Assembly: GCF_019396385.1 (NCBI RefSeq)
Contig: NZ_JAHKRN010000001.1
Location: forward strand, 248,001-312,000
DNA from: Nonomuraea harbinensis
Lineage (GTDB): Bacteria; Actinomycetota; Actinomycetes; Streptosporangiales; Streptosporangiaceae
DNA: 64,000 nt
Direction of reading: 5' to 3'
In this document: piece after piece, positions 36,843-45,919 of the stretch
Numbering within the stretch: the first letter of the stretch is position 1
Layout: every line of letters begins with the position of its first letter
The notes under the pieces: model-generated
The model's input: only the letters and a program-made list of their open reading frames with translations
What the model was told of the DNA's origin: nothing
Databases searched by the model: none
Position numbers and translations under genes: made by a program

Positions 36843-38621
36843 TCAGCGGAAGGCGAGCCCCTCGAACGTGCCGGACGCGCGCCACCGGTCGATGTAGTCA
36901 AAGAACGCGGTCGCGCCGTGCGGGTAGCCGACGAAGAGGCGGCCGAGCAGCCCGGCGTCCTGGCCCTCGTTGTTGTAGTAGCCGGGAGTGCAGTCGGCCC
37001 CGCCGAGCAGCCCGCCCGTCCCCGTCAGCAGCAGCTCCACCCAGGCGTCCTCGGCCTCGGCGGTCACCTCGACCTCGCGGTGACCGTGGTCGAGTGCGTG
37101 CCGGACGATCGCCGCGATGGTCCTGCCGGATTCGGTGAGGTTGTGCGGGATGTTGGAGACGAGGTTGGCGCCCTGGGTGGGCTGCACGATGAAGACGTTG
37201 GGGAAGCCGTGCACGTGGATGCCGTGCAGCGTGCGCATGCCGTCGGCCCAGCGCTCCGACAGCCTGACCCCGCCGCGCCCGACCAGGTCGTAGCCGGCCC
37301 GCCGGGTGAACTCGGTGCCCACCTCGAACCCGGAGGCGTAGATCAGGCAGTCGAGATCGTACTCCCGGCCCGCGGCCACGACGCCCTTCGCGGTGATCCG
37401 CTCCACGCCCTTGCCGTCGGTGTCGACCAGGTGGGTGTTCGGCCGGTTGAACGCCTGCAGATACTCGTCGTGGAAGCAGGGACGCTTGCAGAGCTGGCGG
37501 TACCACGCCTTCAGCGCGCGGGCCGTCTCCGGGTCCTCGACCACGGCGTCCACGCGGTCCCTGATCTCCGCCATCTTCTCGAAGTCGGAGTCCTCGAACG
37601 CGGCCAGCATCCGCTCCAGGGTCCGCTCCTCCGGCGGCAGCTCGGCGATCCTGGTGCGGACCCTGCGCGCGATGTCGGTCCAGCCGTCCATCACCAGGTC
37701 CTCGTCGGCGAGCACGCCGGTCTGCATGGCGGTGAAGTTCTCCAGCCAGCGCCGCTGCCAGCCGGGGGTGGCGATCGAGGCGAACCACTCGGGGTCGGTC
37801 GGCCGGTTGTCGCGCACGTCCACCGACGACGGCGTGCGCTGGAACACGTGGAGCTCGCCGCAGGCCCGCGCCAGGTGGGGCACGCACTGCACGGCCGTGG
37901 CCCCGGTGCCGATGACGCCCACCCGCTTGTCGCCGAGCCGGTCCAGGGGCGCGCCGGACGGGTCGCCGCCGGTGTAGTCGTAGTCCCACCGGCTGGTGTG
38001 GAAGGAATGGCCGCGGAAGTCCTCGATGCCGGGGATGCCGGGCAGCTTAGGCACGTGCAGCGGCCCGATGCCCATGGCCAGGAAGCGCGCCGTGAACGCG
38101 TCGCCCCGGTCTGTCGTGACGATCCAGCGGGACCGGGACCCGTCCCATTCGAGGCCGGTGACCTCGGTGTGGAACAGCGCGTCGTCGTACAGGCCGAAGT
38201 GCTTGCCGATGCGCCGGCAGTGTTCGAGGATCTCCGGCGCGTGCGCGTACTTCTCCGTGGGCATGTGGCCGGTCTCTTCGAGCAGCGGCATGTACACGTA
38301 CGAGGCGGTGTCGCACTGCGCGCCCGGGTAGCGGTTCCAGTACCACGTGCCGCCGAAGTCGCCGCCCTTCTCGACGATGCGCACGTCCTCGACGCCGGCC
38401 TCCTTGAGCCGGGCCCCGGTGAGCAGGCCGGCGAAGCCGCCGCCGATGAACGCGACCGTCACGTCGTCGGTCTTCGGCTCCCGCTCGGTCCTCGGCGTGT
38501 ACGGGTCGTCGAGGTAGCGGGAGAACCGGCCGGTGAGCCGGACGTACTGGTCGTTGCCGTCGGGACGCAACCGCTTGTCGCGCTCTTCCCGATATTTCAG
38601 GCGAATGGCCTCTTTGTCCAC
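36843..38621 (-). CDS. Flavin-containing monooxygenase, Baeyer-Villiger type
   Basis: This 592-residue protein has the first Rossmann motif FIGGGFAGLLTGARL, the Baeyer-Villiger fingerprint FRGHSFHTSRWDYD, and a second dinucleotide motif GVIGTGATAVQ. It should oxidise a ketone to an ester or lactone, or a heteroatom, using NADPH and O2. The N-terminal extension (about 50 residues) is as in phenylacetone/steroid-type members. It is a single gene 63 bases downstream of the Lrp regulator gene on the same strand. Confidence 0.9.
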   Translation of the reverse strand: MDKEAIRLKYREERDKRLRPDGNDQYVRLTGRFSRYLDDPYTPRTEREPKTDDVTVAFIGGGFAGLLTGARLKEAGVEDVRIVEKGGDFGGTWYWNRYPGAQCDTASYVYMPLLEETGHMPTEKYAHAPEILEHCRRIGKHFGLYDDALFHTEVTGLEWDGSRSRWIVTTDRGDAFTARFLAMGIGPLHVPKLPGIPGIEDFRGHSFHTSRWDYDYTGGDPSGAPLDRLGDKRVGVIGTGATAVQCVPHLARACGELHVFQRTPSSVDVRDNRPTDPEWFASIATPGWQRRWLENFTAMQTGVLADEDLVMDGWTDIARRVRTRIAELPPEERTLERMLAAFEDSDFEKMAEIRDRVDAVVEDPETARALKAWYRQLCKRPCFHDEYLQAFNRPNTHLVDTDGKGVERITAKGVVAAGREYDLDCLIYASGFEVGTEFTRRAGYDLVGRGGVRLSERWADGMRTLHGIHVHGFPNVFIVQPTQGANLVSNIPHNLTESGRTIAAIVRHALDHGHREVEVTAEAEDAWVELLLTGTGGLLGGADCTPGYYNNEGQDAGLLGRLFVGYPHGATAFFDYIDRWRASGTFEGLAFR

Positions 38622-38684
38622 GATGCGCGCTCCGAAGGACGGGATTCCAGAATGGCATTCCGAAATAGTGCCGACAAGAGCCCT

Positions 38685-39143
38685 TCAGGACGTCCGCGGC
38701 GTCAGCGTGTCGCGCGTCCAGGAACCCAGCACCAGCAATGTCTTGGTGCCCGTCACGTCGCCCGCCCTGCGCAGCCGGTCGACGACCTGCTGCAGGTGGC
38801 CCAGGTCGCGCACCCGGACGTGGATGAGCGCGTCGGGATCGCCGGCGATCGTGAACACCTCCTGCACCTCCGGCACGGTCGCCGCCGTGCGGACGATCTC
38901 GGCGACCGGGGTCGTGCCCGGATAGCTCAGCTCGGTGAACGCCTCGATGCCCCACCCCAGCTTCGCATAGTCGATCTGGACGGTGAAGCCGGTGATCACG
39001 CCGAGCTCCCTGAGCCGGTCGACGCGCCGCTTGACCGCCGCCACCGACAGGCCGATCCGCTCGGCCATCTCCGAGAACGTGCGGCGGCCGTCCTCCCGGA
39101 GCAGGCGCAGCAGCCGGTGGTCGATCTCGTCGACGTCTGACAT
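38685..39143 (-). CDS. Lrp/AsnC-family transcriptional regulator
   Basis: This 152-residue protein has an N-terminal winged helix (IDHRLLRLLREDGRRTFSEMAERIGLSVAAVKRRVDRL) and a C-terminal RAM ligand domain (about 65-150). It is divergent from the indolepyruvate oxidoreductase operon. The shared region has CGCAAA (39163-39168) and TTTGCG (39203-39208), possible Lrp half-sites. Such regulators next to this enzyme usually answer to amino acids; a link to aromatic or branched-chain amino acids is inferred. Confidence 0.9.
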   Translation of the reverse strand: MSDVDEIDHRLLRLLREDGRRTFSEMAERIGLSVAAVKRRVDRLRELGVITGFTVQIDYAKLGWGIEAFTELSYPGTTPVAEIVRTAATVPEVQEVFTIAGDPDALIHVRVRDLGHLQQVVDRLRRAGDVTGTKTLLVLGSWTRDTLTPRTS

Positions 39144-39295
39144 GGGAAAGCCTCCTCACCGGCGCAAAGAAAGCAGCCGAATCCCCCAACAGTCTCAAAC
39201 TTTTTGCGTCTTTCAACACCCTCCCCGCTTGACTCTTGCGCGTCCATGGGCCGCGTTGCTGTGCTGGGGGTTCCCCCCGCACGAAGGAGGTTCGC

Positions 39296-42200
39296 GTGAG
39301 CGTGACTCCCGCTGAGGTGTCGATCGACGACAAGTACGCGGCCGAGAGCGGCCGGGTGCTGATCTCCGGCATCCAGGCCCTGGTCCGGCTGACCCTGGAG
39401 CAGCGCAGGCTCGACCGCGAGCGCGGCCTGGACACCCGGGTCTTCGTCTCCGGCTACCAGGGCTCCCCACTGGGCGGCGTCGACCTGGAGATGGGGCGGG
39501 CGGCGCGCTTCCTGGAGCCCGCCGGCGTGGTGTTCAGGCCCGGACTGAACGAGGAACTGGCCGCCACCGCCGTGGCCGGCACCCAGCTCCTCGACGCGCT
39601 GCCCGGCCGCCGCCACGAGGGGGTCACCGGCTTCTGGTACGGCAAGAACCCCGGCCTGGACCGGGCCGCCGACGCCATCCGCCACGGCAACCTGGCCGGC
39701 ACCGCGCCGCTCGGCGGGGCCGTGGCCTGGATCGGCGACGACCCCGGCAGCAAGTCCTCCACCGTGCCCAGCTCGTGCGAGCCGATGTGCCAGAGCCTGT
39801 CGATGCCGCTGCTCGCGCCCGGCTCGGTCGCCGAGATCATCGAGTACGGGCTGCACGCGGTGGCGCTGTCCCGCGCCAGCGGCCTGTGGACCGGCCTGAA
39901 GATCGTCGCCGACGTCGCGGACGCCGCCGCCACCGTCGAGGTCGGCGGCCACCACGGCGTCCCGGAGCCCGGGCGGCCCGGCCCGCGCAAGCCGCCGGTG
40001 CTGGTCGGCCCGGCCTCGCTGGACGCCGAGCACGACATGCTCACCCGCCGCCTCGACGTGGCCCGAGCCTACGGCCACGCGCACGGGCTGAACCGCGTCG
40101 TGTTCGACGCCCCGCACGCCAAGCTGGGCATCCTCGCCTCCGGCACCGGATTCGCCGTGGTCCGGCGCGCGCTGGCCGACCTCGGCCTCGACGAGAGCGC
40201 CATGACGGACCTCGGGATCCGGCTGATCAAGATCGGCATGCCGTTCCCGCTCGACCACGCCGCGCTGGCCGCCCAGACCGCCGGGCTGGAGCGGGTGCTC
40301 GTCGTCGAGGACAAGGTGCCGTTCCTGGAAGGCCAGCTCAAGCAGGCGCTCTACGGCGGCGAGCACACCCCGGCCGTGCACGGCCGCGACCTGCTCACCG
40401 CCCGCGGCACGCTCGGCGCCGACGAGGTGGCCGAAGCCGTCGCCCGCTGCGCCGGCCCGGACCGGCTCCCCAGGAAACCGGCCGCGCCCAGGCCCGCGCG
40501 CCGCATGCTGCCGCTGGTCGCCGCCCGCACCCCGTACTTCTGCTCGGGCTGCCCGCACAACACCTCCACCCGCACCTCCGACGACACGCTCGTCGGCGTC
40601 GGCATCGGCTGCCACGCCATGATCGCGCTGGACGGCGACGGGCGCGGCACCCAGGTCGGGCTCACCCAGATGGGCGGCGAGGGCGCCCAGTGGATCGGGC
40701 TCGCCCCGTTCACCGGCGACCGCCACTTCGTGCAGAACCTCGGCGACGGCACCTTCCACCACTCCGGCTCCCTCGCCGTCCGCGCCGCCGTCGCCGCCGG
40801 CGTGACGATGACGTACAAGCTCCTCTACAACGACGCCGTCGCCATGACCGGAGGCCAGCGCGCCGAGGGCCGCCTGGACGTGCCCGCCCTCGCCCACGAG
40901 CTGGCACTCGAAGGCGTACGGGAGATCGTCGTCACCACCCCTGAGCCGGAGACGTACCGGGGCGTCCGGCTGCCCGGCATCGCCCGCGTCCGCCACCGCG
41001 ACGAGCTCCAGCAGGCCGAGAAGGAACTGGCCGCGGTCGACGGCGTCACCGTGCTCATCCACGACGACCGGTGCGCCGCCGAGGAGCGGCGGCTGCGCAA
41101 GCGCGGCAAGCTGCCCGTCCCGGCCGCCAAGGTCGTGGTGAACGAGCGCGTCTGCGAAGGCTGCGGCGACTGCGGCGACGTCTCCACCTGCCTGTCGGTG
41201 CAGCCGGTGCAGACCGAGTTCGGCCGCAAGACCCGCATCCACCAGCCGTCCTGCAACACCGACCTGAGCTGCCTCAAGGGCGACTGCCCGTCGTTCCTGC
41301 TGGTCGAGCCGGGCACCAGAAGCGCGCACCGGGTGCCGGACCTGCCCGTCGAACCCGGCGAACCGGACCGCAAGGTCGGCGACACCGTGCTCATCAGGAT
41401 GCCCGGCATCGGCGGCACCGGCGTCGTCACCGTCTCCCAGATCCTGCAGATGGCCGCCCACCTCGACGGACTGCACGCCGCCGGGCTGGAGCAGACCGGG
41501 CTCGCGCAGAAGGGCGGCCCGGTCGTCAGCGACGTCCGCATCTCCGCCCGGCCGCTCACCGGCTCGGTGCGGGCCACCCGCGGCGCCGCCGACGTGCTCA
41601 TCGGCTTCGACCTGCTCGGCGCCGCCGCCGACGGCAACCTCTCCGTCGCCGCCCCCGAGCGGACCATCGCCGTCGTCGACACCTCGGTCGTGCCCACCGC
41701 CGCCATGGTGACCGGCCGCGCCGCCGTGCCCGGCTCGCCCGCCGACGCGCTGGCCCGCATCGAGTCCGCCACCCGCGCGGGCCTCTACGTGGACGCGCAC
41801 GGGCTCGCCGAGGCGCTCTTCGACGACCACATGCCGGCCAACATGCTCCTGGTCGGCGCCGCCTACCAGCACGGCTGCCTGCCCGTCTCCGCCACCGCTC
41901 TCGAGCGCGCCATCGCGCTCAACGGGGCCGCCGTGGACAAGAACGTGGCCGCCTTCCGCTGGGGCCGCGCCCTGGCTCACGACCGCGACGCCGTGCTCAA
42001 GGCCGCCGGGCTCGTCGTCCCGGAGCCCACCGGCCTGGAGGAGGCGCTCGCCATCCGCGTCGCCGACCTCACCGGCTACCAGAACGCCACGTACGCTCGT
42101 ACGTACGCGGAAGACGTGCGGCGCGTCACCGCGCTCGCCGTCGAACGGGCCGGCCAGGAGGCCGGCACCCGCGTCGCGCTCGCCTACGCCAGGAGCCTGT

Positions 42201-42694
42201 ACCACCTCATGGCCTACAAGGACGAGTACGAGGTCGCCCGCCTGCACCTCGACCCCGCCGAGCAGGCACGGCGGGACCGCGAGTTCGGGCCCGACGCCAA
42301 GGTGTCCGTGCTGCTGCACCCGCCCGTGTTCCGCGCGCTCGGCATGAAGCGCAAGATCAAGCTGCGCCGCTCGGCCGGGGTGCTCTTCCGCGGCCTGCGC
42401 GCCGCCCGCGTGCTGCGCGGCACCGCGCTCGACGTGTTCGGCCGCGCGGAGGTACGCCGGGTCGAGCGCGGGCTCGTGGGAAAATACCGTGATCTCATGA
42501 ACGACGCCCTCGACCGCCTCACCCCCTCGACCGCCGACGCGGTGGCCGAGCTGGCGGCGCTGCCGGAGGGCATCCGCGGATACGAGGACATCAAGCTGGC
42601 CCGCGTCGCGGAATACCGCGAGCGCGCCGCCGCGGCCCTCGCGGCCCTCACCCAGGACGACCGGCTCCGGACCACCGCTCGGGAGAGATCATGA
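39296..42694 (+). CDS. Indolepyruvate (2-oxoacid) ferredoxin oxidoreductase, fused alpha-beta type
   Basis: This 1132-residue protein is a single-chain 2-oxoacid:ferredoxin oxidoreductase. It has the pyrimidine-binding part (FVSGYQGSPLGGVDLEM), the TPP-binding stretch GIGCHAMIALDGDGRGTQVGLTQMGGEG, a 4Fe-4S region (CEGCGDCGDVSTC, CNTDLSCLKGDCPSF) and a gamma-type domain (RMPGIGGTGVVTVSQIL). It decarboxylates indolepyruvate or related 2-keto acids to acyl-CoA and reduced ferredoxin. GTG 39296 follows GAAGGAGG. The stop overlaps the acyl-CoA dehydrogenase by ATGA. Confidence 0.92.
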   Translation: MSVTPAEVSIDDKYAAESGRVLISGIQALVRLTLEQRRLDRERGLDTRVFVSGYQGSPLGGVDLEMGRAARFLEPAGVVFRPGLNEELAATAVAGTQLLDALPGRRHEGVTGFWYGKNPGLDRAADAIRHGNLAGTAPLGGAVAWIGDDPGSKSSTVPSSCEPMCQSLSMPLLAPGSVAEIIEYGLHAVALSRASGLWTGLKIVADVADAAATVEVGGHHGVPEPGRPGPRKPPVLVGPASLDAEHDMLTRRLDVARAYGHAHGLNRVVFDAPHAKLGILASGTGFAVVRRALADLGLDESAMTDLGIRLIKIGMPFPLDHAALAAQTAGLERVLVVEDKVPFLEGQLKQALYGGEHTPAVHGRDLLTARGTLGADEVAEAVARCAGPDRLPRKPAAPRPARRMLPLVAARTPYFCSGCPHNTSTRTSDDTLVGVGIGCHAMIALDGDGRGTQVGLTQMGGEGAQWIGLAPFTGDRHFVQNLGDGTFHHSGSLAVRAAVAAGVTMTYKLLYNDAVAMTGGQRAEGRLDVPALAHELALEGVREIVVTTPEPETYRGVRLPGIARVRHRDELQQAEKELAAVDGVTVLIHDDRCAAEERRLRKRGKLPVPAAKVVVNERVCEGCGDCGDVSTCLSVQPVQTEFGRKTRIHQPSCNTDLSCLKGDCPSFLLVEPGTRSAHRVPDLPVEPGEPDRKVGDTVLIRMPGIGGTGVVTVSQILQMAAHLDGLHAAGLEQTGLAQKGGPVVSDVRISARPLTGSVRATRGAADVLIGFDLLGAAADGNLSVAAPERTIAVVDTSVVPTAAMVTGRAAVPGSPADALARIESATRAGLYVDAHGLAEALFDDHMPANMLLVGAAYQHGCLPVSATALERAIALNGAAVDKNVAAFRWGRALAHDRDAVLKAAGLVVPEPTGLEEALAIRVADLTGYQNATYARTYAEDVRRVTALAVERAGQEAGTRVALAYARSLYHLMAYKDEYEVARLHLDPAEQARRDREFGPDAKVSVLLHPPVFRALGMKRKIKLRRSAGVLFRGLRAARVLRGTALDVFGRAEVRRVERGLVGKYRDLMNDALDRLTPSTADAVAELAALPEGIRGYEDIKLARVAEYRERAAAALAALTQDDRLRTTARERS

Positions 42695-43830
42695 CCGTCG
42701 ACCGCCTGCTCCCCAGCCAGGACGCCCGGGACCTCATCGAGCTGACCCGCGAGATCGCCGACAAGGAGCTCGCCCGCCGGGCCGACCGGCACGAACGCGA
42801 AGAGACCTACCCTTCGGGTCTGTTCCCGCTGCTGGGCGAGGCGGGGCTGCTCGGCCTCGCGTACCCGGAGGAGTACGGTGGCGGCGGCCAGCCGTACGAG
42901 GTGTACCTCCAGGTGATCGAGGAACTGGCGGCCCGCTGGGCGTCGGTCGCCGTCGCCGTGAGCGTCCACACCCTCGCCTGCTTCCCGGTCTTCACCTACG
43001 GCACTGACGAGCAGAAGTCGCGCTGGCTGCCCGACATGCTGGCCGGCCGGCTCATCGGCGGCTACAGCCTCTCCGAACCCCAGGCCGGCTCCGACGCCGC
43101 CGCCCTCACCTGCCAGGCGGTCAAGACCGACGACGGCTACCGGATCACCGGCAACAAGGCGTGGATCACCCACGGCGGCATCGCCGACTTCTACGCCCTG
43201 TTCGCCCGCACCGGCTCAGGGAGCCGCGGCATCTCCTGCTTCCTGGCTCCCGGCACGGCCGACGGGCTGACCTTCGGGCGTCCGGAGGAGAAGATGGGCC
43301 TGCACGCCGTCCCCACCACCACCGCCCACTACGACGGCGTCCTGCTGGACTCCTCCCGGCTGCTGGGCTCGGAGGGCGAGGGTCTGCAGATCGCGTTCAG
43401 CGCCCTCGACTCCGGCCGCCTCGGCATCGCCGCCTGCGCCGTCGGCCTGGCCCAGGCGGCTCTGGACGAGGCGGTGACGTACGCCAAGGAGCGGCAGACG
43501 TTCGGCAAGCGCATCATCGACCACCAGGGGCTGGGGTTCCTGCTGGCGGACATGGCGGCGGCGGTGGACTCGGCGCGGGCCACCTACCTGGACGCGGCGC
43601 GACGCCGGGACGCGGGGCTGGCGTACTCGCGCCAGGCTTCGGTGGCGAAGCTGGTGGCCACGGACGCGGCGATGAAGGTGACCACGGACGCGGTGCAGGT
43701 GTTCGGGGGGTACGGGTACACGCGGGAGTTCCGGGTGGAGCGGTACATGCGCGAGGCGAAGATCATGCAGATCTTCGAGGGGACCAACCAGATCCAGCGG
43801 CTGGTGATCAGCCGGCACTTGGCCAAGTAG
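42691..43830 (+). CDS. Acyl-CoA dehydrogenase
   Basis: This 379-residue enzyme shows YSLSEPQAGSDAAALTCQA for the flavin/substrate region and IFEGTNQIQRLVISRHL at the end with the catalytic glutamate. The ATGA overlap with the ferredoxin oxidoreductase suggests it oxidises the acyl-CoA made by that enzyme, for example from branched-chain or aryl 2-keto acids. It differs clearly from the acyl-CoA dehydrogenase at 2669. Confidence 0.93.
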   Translation: MTVDRLLPSQDARDLIELTREIADKELARRADRHEREETYPSGLFPLLGEAGLLGLAYPEEYGGGGQPYEVYLQVIEELAARWASVAVAVSVHTLACFPVFTYGTDEQKSRWLPDMLAGRLIGGYSLSEPQAGSDAAALTCQAVKTDDGYRITGNKAWITHGGIADFYALFARTGSGSRGISCFLAPGTADGLTFGRPEEKMGLHAVPTTTAHYDGVLLDSSRLLGSEGEGLQIAFSALDSGRLGIAACAVGLAQAALDEAVTYAKERQTFGKRIIDHQGLGFLLADMAAAVDSARATYLDAARRRDAGLAYSRQASVAKLVATDAAMKVTTDAVQVFGGYGYTREFRVERYMREAKIMQIFEGTNQIQRLVISRHLAK

Positions 43831-43845
43831 ACCCTGACGTGTGGA

Positions 43846-43877
43846 AACCCCGCTTCTCTGTGTCGGCTGGCGGGGTT
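43846..43877 (+). terminator. Hairpin after the acyl-CoA dehydrogenase gene
   Basis: AACCCCGC (43846-43853) and GCGGGGTT (43870-43877) form an 8-bp stem with a 16-base loop, 16 bases after the stop. There is no T-run. Confidence 0.55.
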
Positions 43878-43984
43878 CGTCGGCTTGGCAAGCGTGTCCC
43901 AGGGAACGGCGCACGCCACCGGTGTGAACAGGCGCCGCCATGCCCTTGTATCTCGTGGGCGCTCTCGGAGTACCCGATTGCTCT

Positions 43985-44006
43985 AAGTATAGTAACCCCT
44001 ATACTT
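43985..44006. promoter_or_regulatory. Toxin-antitoxin operator and promoter
   Basis: AAGTATAG (43985-43992) and CTATACTT (43999-44006) are perfect 8-bp arms around TAACCC. The left arm contains TATAGT (43988-43993), a good -10 box, 19 bases before the toxin GTG. HigA-type antitoxins usually autoregulate through such palindromes. No clear -35 box was found. Confidence 0.75.
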
Positions 44007-44011
44007 GGAGT

Positions 44012-44400
44012 GTGCAGGACGAGTGGGGGATCTACGTTACCGATGAGGTCGATGCCTGGATCAGTGGCCTTGATCCAGAGGCGCATCGGCTGGTCATCGA
44101 TGCGCTCGATCGGCTCGCGGAGAATGGTCCAGCGCTGGGTAGGCCACTCGTAGGCAAGATGAACGGCTCGCGCATCGCCAACCTCAAGGAACTATGCCCC
44201 CGGTCCACCGGGCGTAGCGCGCTTCGACTGCTGTTCGTCTTCGATCCGAGGCGGGACGCCATTGTTCCGTTGCCGCAGACAAGATCAAGGCAAGCCCTCG
44301 CGATCCCAACCGCTGGTACGAGGAGGCCATACCGCACGCAGAGCGGCTGTACGAGATTTACCTGAAAGAACGCGCAGAAGAGGAGGGGCGGAACCCATGA
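44012..44400 (+). pseudogene. HigB/Gp49-like (RelE superfamily) toxin gene with a one-base frameshift
   Basis: The frame from GTG 44012 encodes DEWGIYVTDEVDAWISGLD to ALRLLFVFDPRRDAIV and then loses similarity. From about 44269 the next frame continues the family pattern: VAADKIKASPRDPNRWYEEA, then IPHAERLYEIYLKERAEEE, ending at TGA 44398-44400 with an ATGA overlap to the antitoxin. The length 389 is one base short of 130 codons, so a single deletion near 44265-44269 (ATTGTTCCGTTGCC) explains it. The toxin, an mRNA interferase by family, is probably inactive. Base use is less GC-rich than its neighbours, suggesting transfer. Confidence 0.8.
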
Positions 44401-44816
44401 CGACGTTCAAGAAGTGGAACCGCGCCAAGCACGTGGAGCAGGCAGGAGGGGAAGCGGCACTTGTCGAGACCCGGCGCATGGTCGACGATTTCATCGATGC
44501 TTGGCAGCTTGCCCAGCGCCGTAAGAACGCCGCTCTGACGCAGAGCGAGGTTGCTGCCTTGATGGGTGTGACGAAGGCACGCGTCTCGCAGATCGAGCGT
44601 GGCGAAGTTTCTTCAGTGGATGTGGTGGCCCGTTACGTGGAGGCCATCGGCGGACGGCTTGAGCTCACAGCCAGCTTCCCTAGCGGTACTTACCGGCTAC
44701 GGGCAGGCAAGATGAGCAAGGCGCGTAGGCGACACTTCAAGTTCATTCACTCGCATGGCAAGCTACGGTCTTCGCATCCCGCTGCGGGGACGCCGGGTTC
44801 CACGTGCCCGGGATGA
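44397..44816 (+). CDS. HigA-like antitoxin (XRE helix-turn-helix)
   Basis: This 139-residue protein has an XRE DNA-binding domain (NAALTQSEVAALMGVTKARV to SQIERGEVSSVDVVARYVEA) followed by IGGRLELTASFPSGTYRL, where homologues normally end. Here about 35 more residues, basic then proline-rich, follow before a stop, suggesting loss of the original stop. It overlaps the frameshifted toxin gene by ATGA. It probably still binds the palindrome at 43985. Confidence 0.85.
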   Translation: MTTFKKWNRAKHVEQAGGEAALVETRRMVDDFIDAWQLAQRRKNAALTQSEVAALMGVTKARVSQIERGEVSSVDVVARYVEAIGGRLELTASFPSGTYRLRAGKMSKARRRHFKFIHSHGKLRSSHPAAGTPGSTCPG

Positions 44817-44854
44817 GTCGTCGCACTTTGTGAGCCTGCGGGTGGCGCCCCTCC

Positions 44855-45016
44855 TGTGGCCTGGTCGAAGTGGCGCGCGCCGAGCCGGAAGGCGCCGGCA
44901 GCGATCATCAGCGGGTTGCCCGCGCGCTCCGCCGCGCTGATGGCCCGGTCGGCGGCGATCCACGAGGCTTCGGGGTCGCCGAGTTCGGCCAGTGACGCCG
45001 AGCACGCCTGGTAGAT
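44855..45016 (-). pseudogene. Relic of an XRE/TPR-type actinobacterial regulator
   Basis: The minus-strand frame reads IYQACSASLAELGDPEASWI then AADRAISAAERAGNPLMIAA and GAFRLGARHFDQA. This matches the TPR C-terminal part of large actinobacterial helix-turn-helix regulators. There is no start, no DNA-binding domain and no full C-terminus; an internal gap after FRLG seems to have removed several residues. The rest of 44817-45118 holds no gene. The fragment lies beside the damaged toxin-antitoxin pair. Confidence 0.65.
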
Positions 45017-45118
45017 CGTTGGGCGATCGACTCCGAGGCCGGGACCTGCCCCCGGATTGCTGTTCGGAGGCTCCTGATAGCAACAGTGAACGTGAACTTA
45101 ACCGACGTGATCGAGTAC

Positions 45119-45733
45119 CTACGAGCTGCGACGCGACCGTGGCCGTCTACGCGAGATCTTCCGTTCGCCGGCCTTGAGACCGCGGAGTGTCCACAGTCCG
45201 TACAGAGCCAGCAGCGGTTTGACGAGCGTCCATTCGCCGGGGCGGTAGTCGTCCGCGCGCACAAGCCTCTCGGCGAGATCGGGGCGCTGCCGCCGCAGGT
45301 ACGCGCGGGCCTTGAGGGCGTGAGCCGGCTGGGAGACGATCTTGATACGGTCGACGTCCTCAAGCAGGGGGATCACGTTCGTGATGTTCTCCCATGTCGT
45401 CGCGCTCTGGTCTTCGAGGAGCACCGCGCCGTCGAATTCGAGCACCGACTTCGCGTAATCGGCCATCAACCGCGCCTCCGCGGCGCCACCGCTGGTCGCG
45501 CCGCCGCTGAAGATGACGCGGGTGTCAATAGCGACGGAGCGAATTCCAGCACGGACTCGCCATCGGTTGATGAAGTTCGCCGTGGGCTGGGGGTTCCGGT
45601 AACCCAACACGACAACGGCCTCGGTCGAGCCTTCACCGTTCGCCACGAGAGCGCGAGACCAGCGCCAGTTCAACCACTCGCCCCAGACCAGGACTCCAGC
45701 CCCGGCTATCAGCATTCCTGTCCGTCGCCGCAT
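45119..45733 (-). CDS. YdcF/SanA-like DUF218 membrane protein
   Basis: This 204-residue protein starts MRRRTGMLIAGAGVLVWGEW, one N-terminal membrane span, and carries the DUF218 core: EAVVVLGYRNPQ, FSGGATSGGAAEARLMADYA, EDQSATTWENITNVIPLL and VSQPAHALKARAYLRR. Family members are envelope proteins of uncertain biochemistry. The ATG at 45733 is chosen over a TTG at 45820 because the extra residues lack similarity. It is a single gene. Confidence 0.83.
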   Translation of the reverse strand: MRRRTGMLIAGAGVLVWGEWLNWRWSRALVANGEGSTEAVVVLGYRNPQPTANFINRWRVRAGIRSVAIDTRVIFSGGATSGGAAEARLMADYAKSVLEFDGAVLLEDQSATTWENITNVIPLLEDVDRIKIVSQPAHALKARAYLRRQRPDLAERLVRADDYRPGEWTLVKPLLALYGLWTLRGLKAGERKISRRRPRSRRSS

Positions 45734-45919
45734 GCCGGCGACTCTAGAGCGCCTCGGTGCGGCACCGCGTCCTCCCCGTGCCCGGCATGAGGCTGCCGGA
45801 GGACGATGCCGCCGCGTCAACGATCAGCGACCAGCAGGTTTAGCGACAACCATCTTCGGTATCCGGCACCTGGAACTTACCCGCGCCTCAGGAGCAGTCA
45901 GCGCCGACTGGGAGAGACG

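Noticed and set aside
36843..42319. Very long frames antisense to the monooxygenase and the indolepyruvate oxidoreductase
   Set aside because: They are products of high-GC codon bias opposite real genes: low-complexity His/Arg/Gly/Val translations with no domain, while the other strand encodes clear enzymes.
43940..44365. Toxin reading frame taken as one intact 141-residue gene
   Set aside because: Its first 24 codons cover the operator and its last 30 have no family similarity, whereas a shifted frame restores the expected C-terminus.
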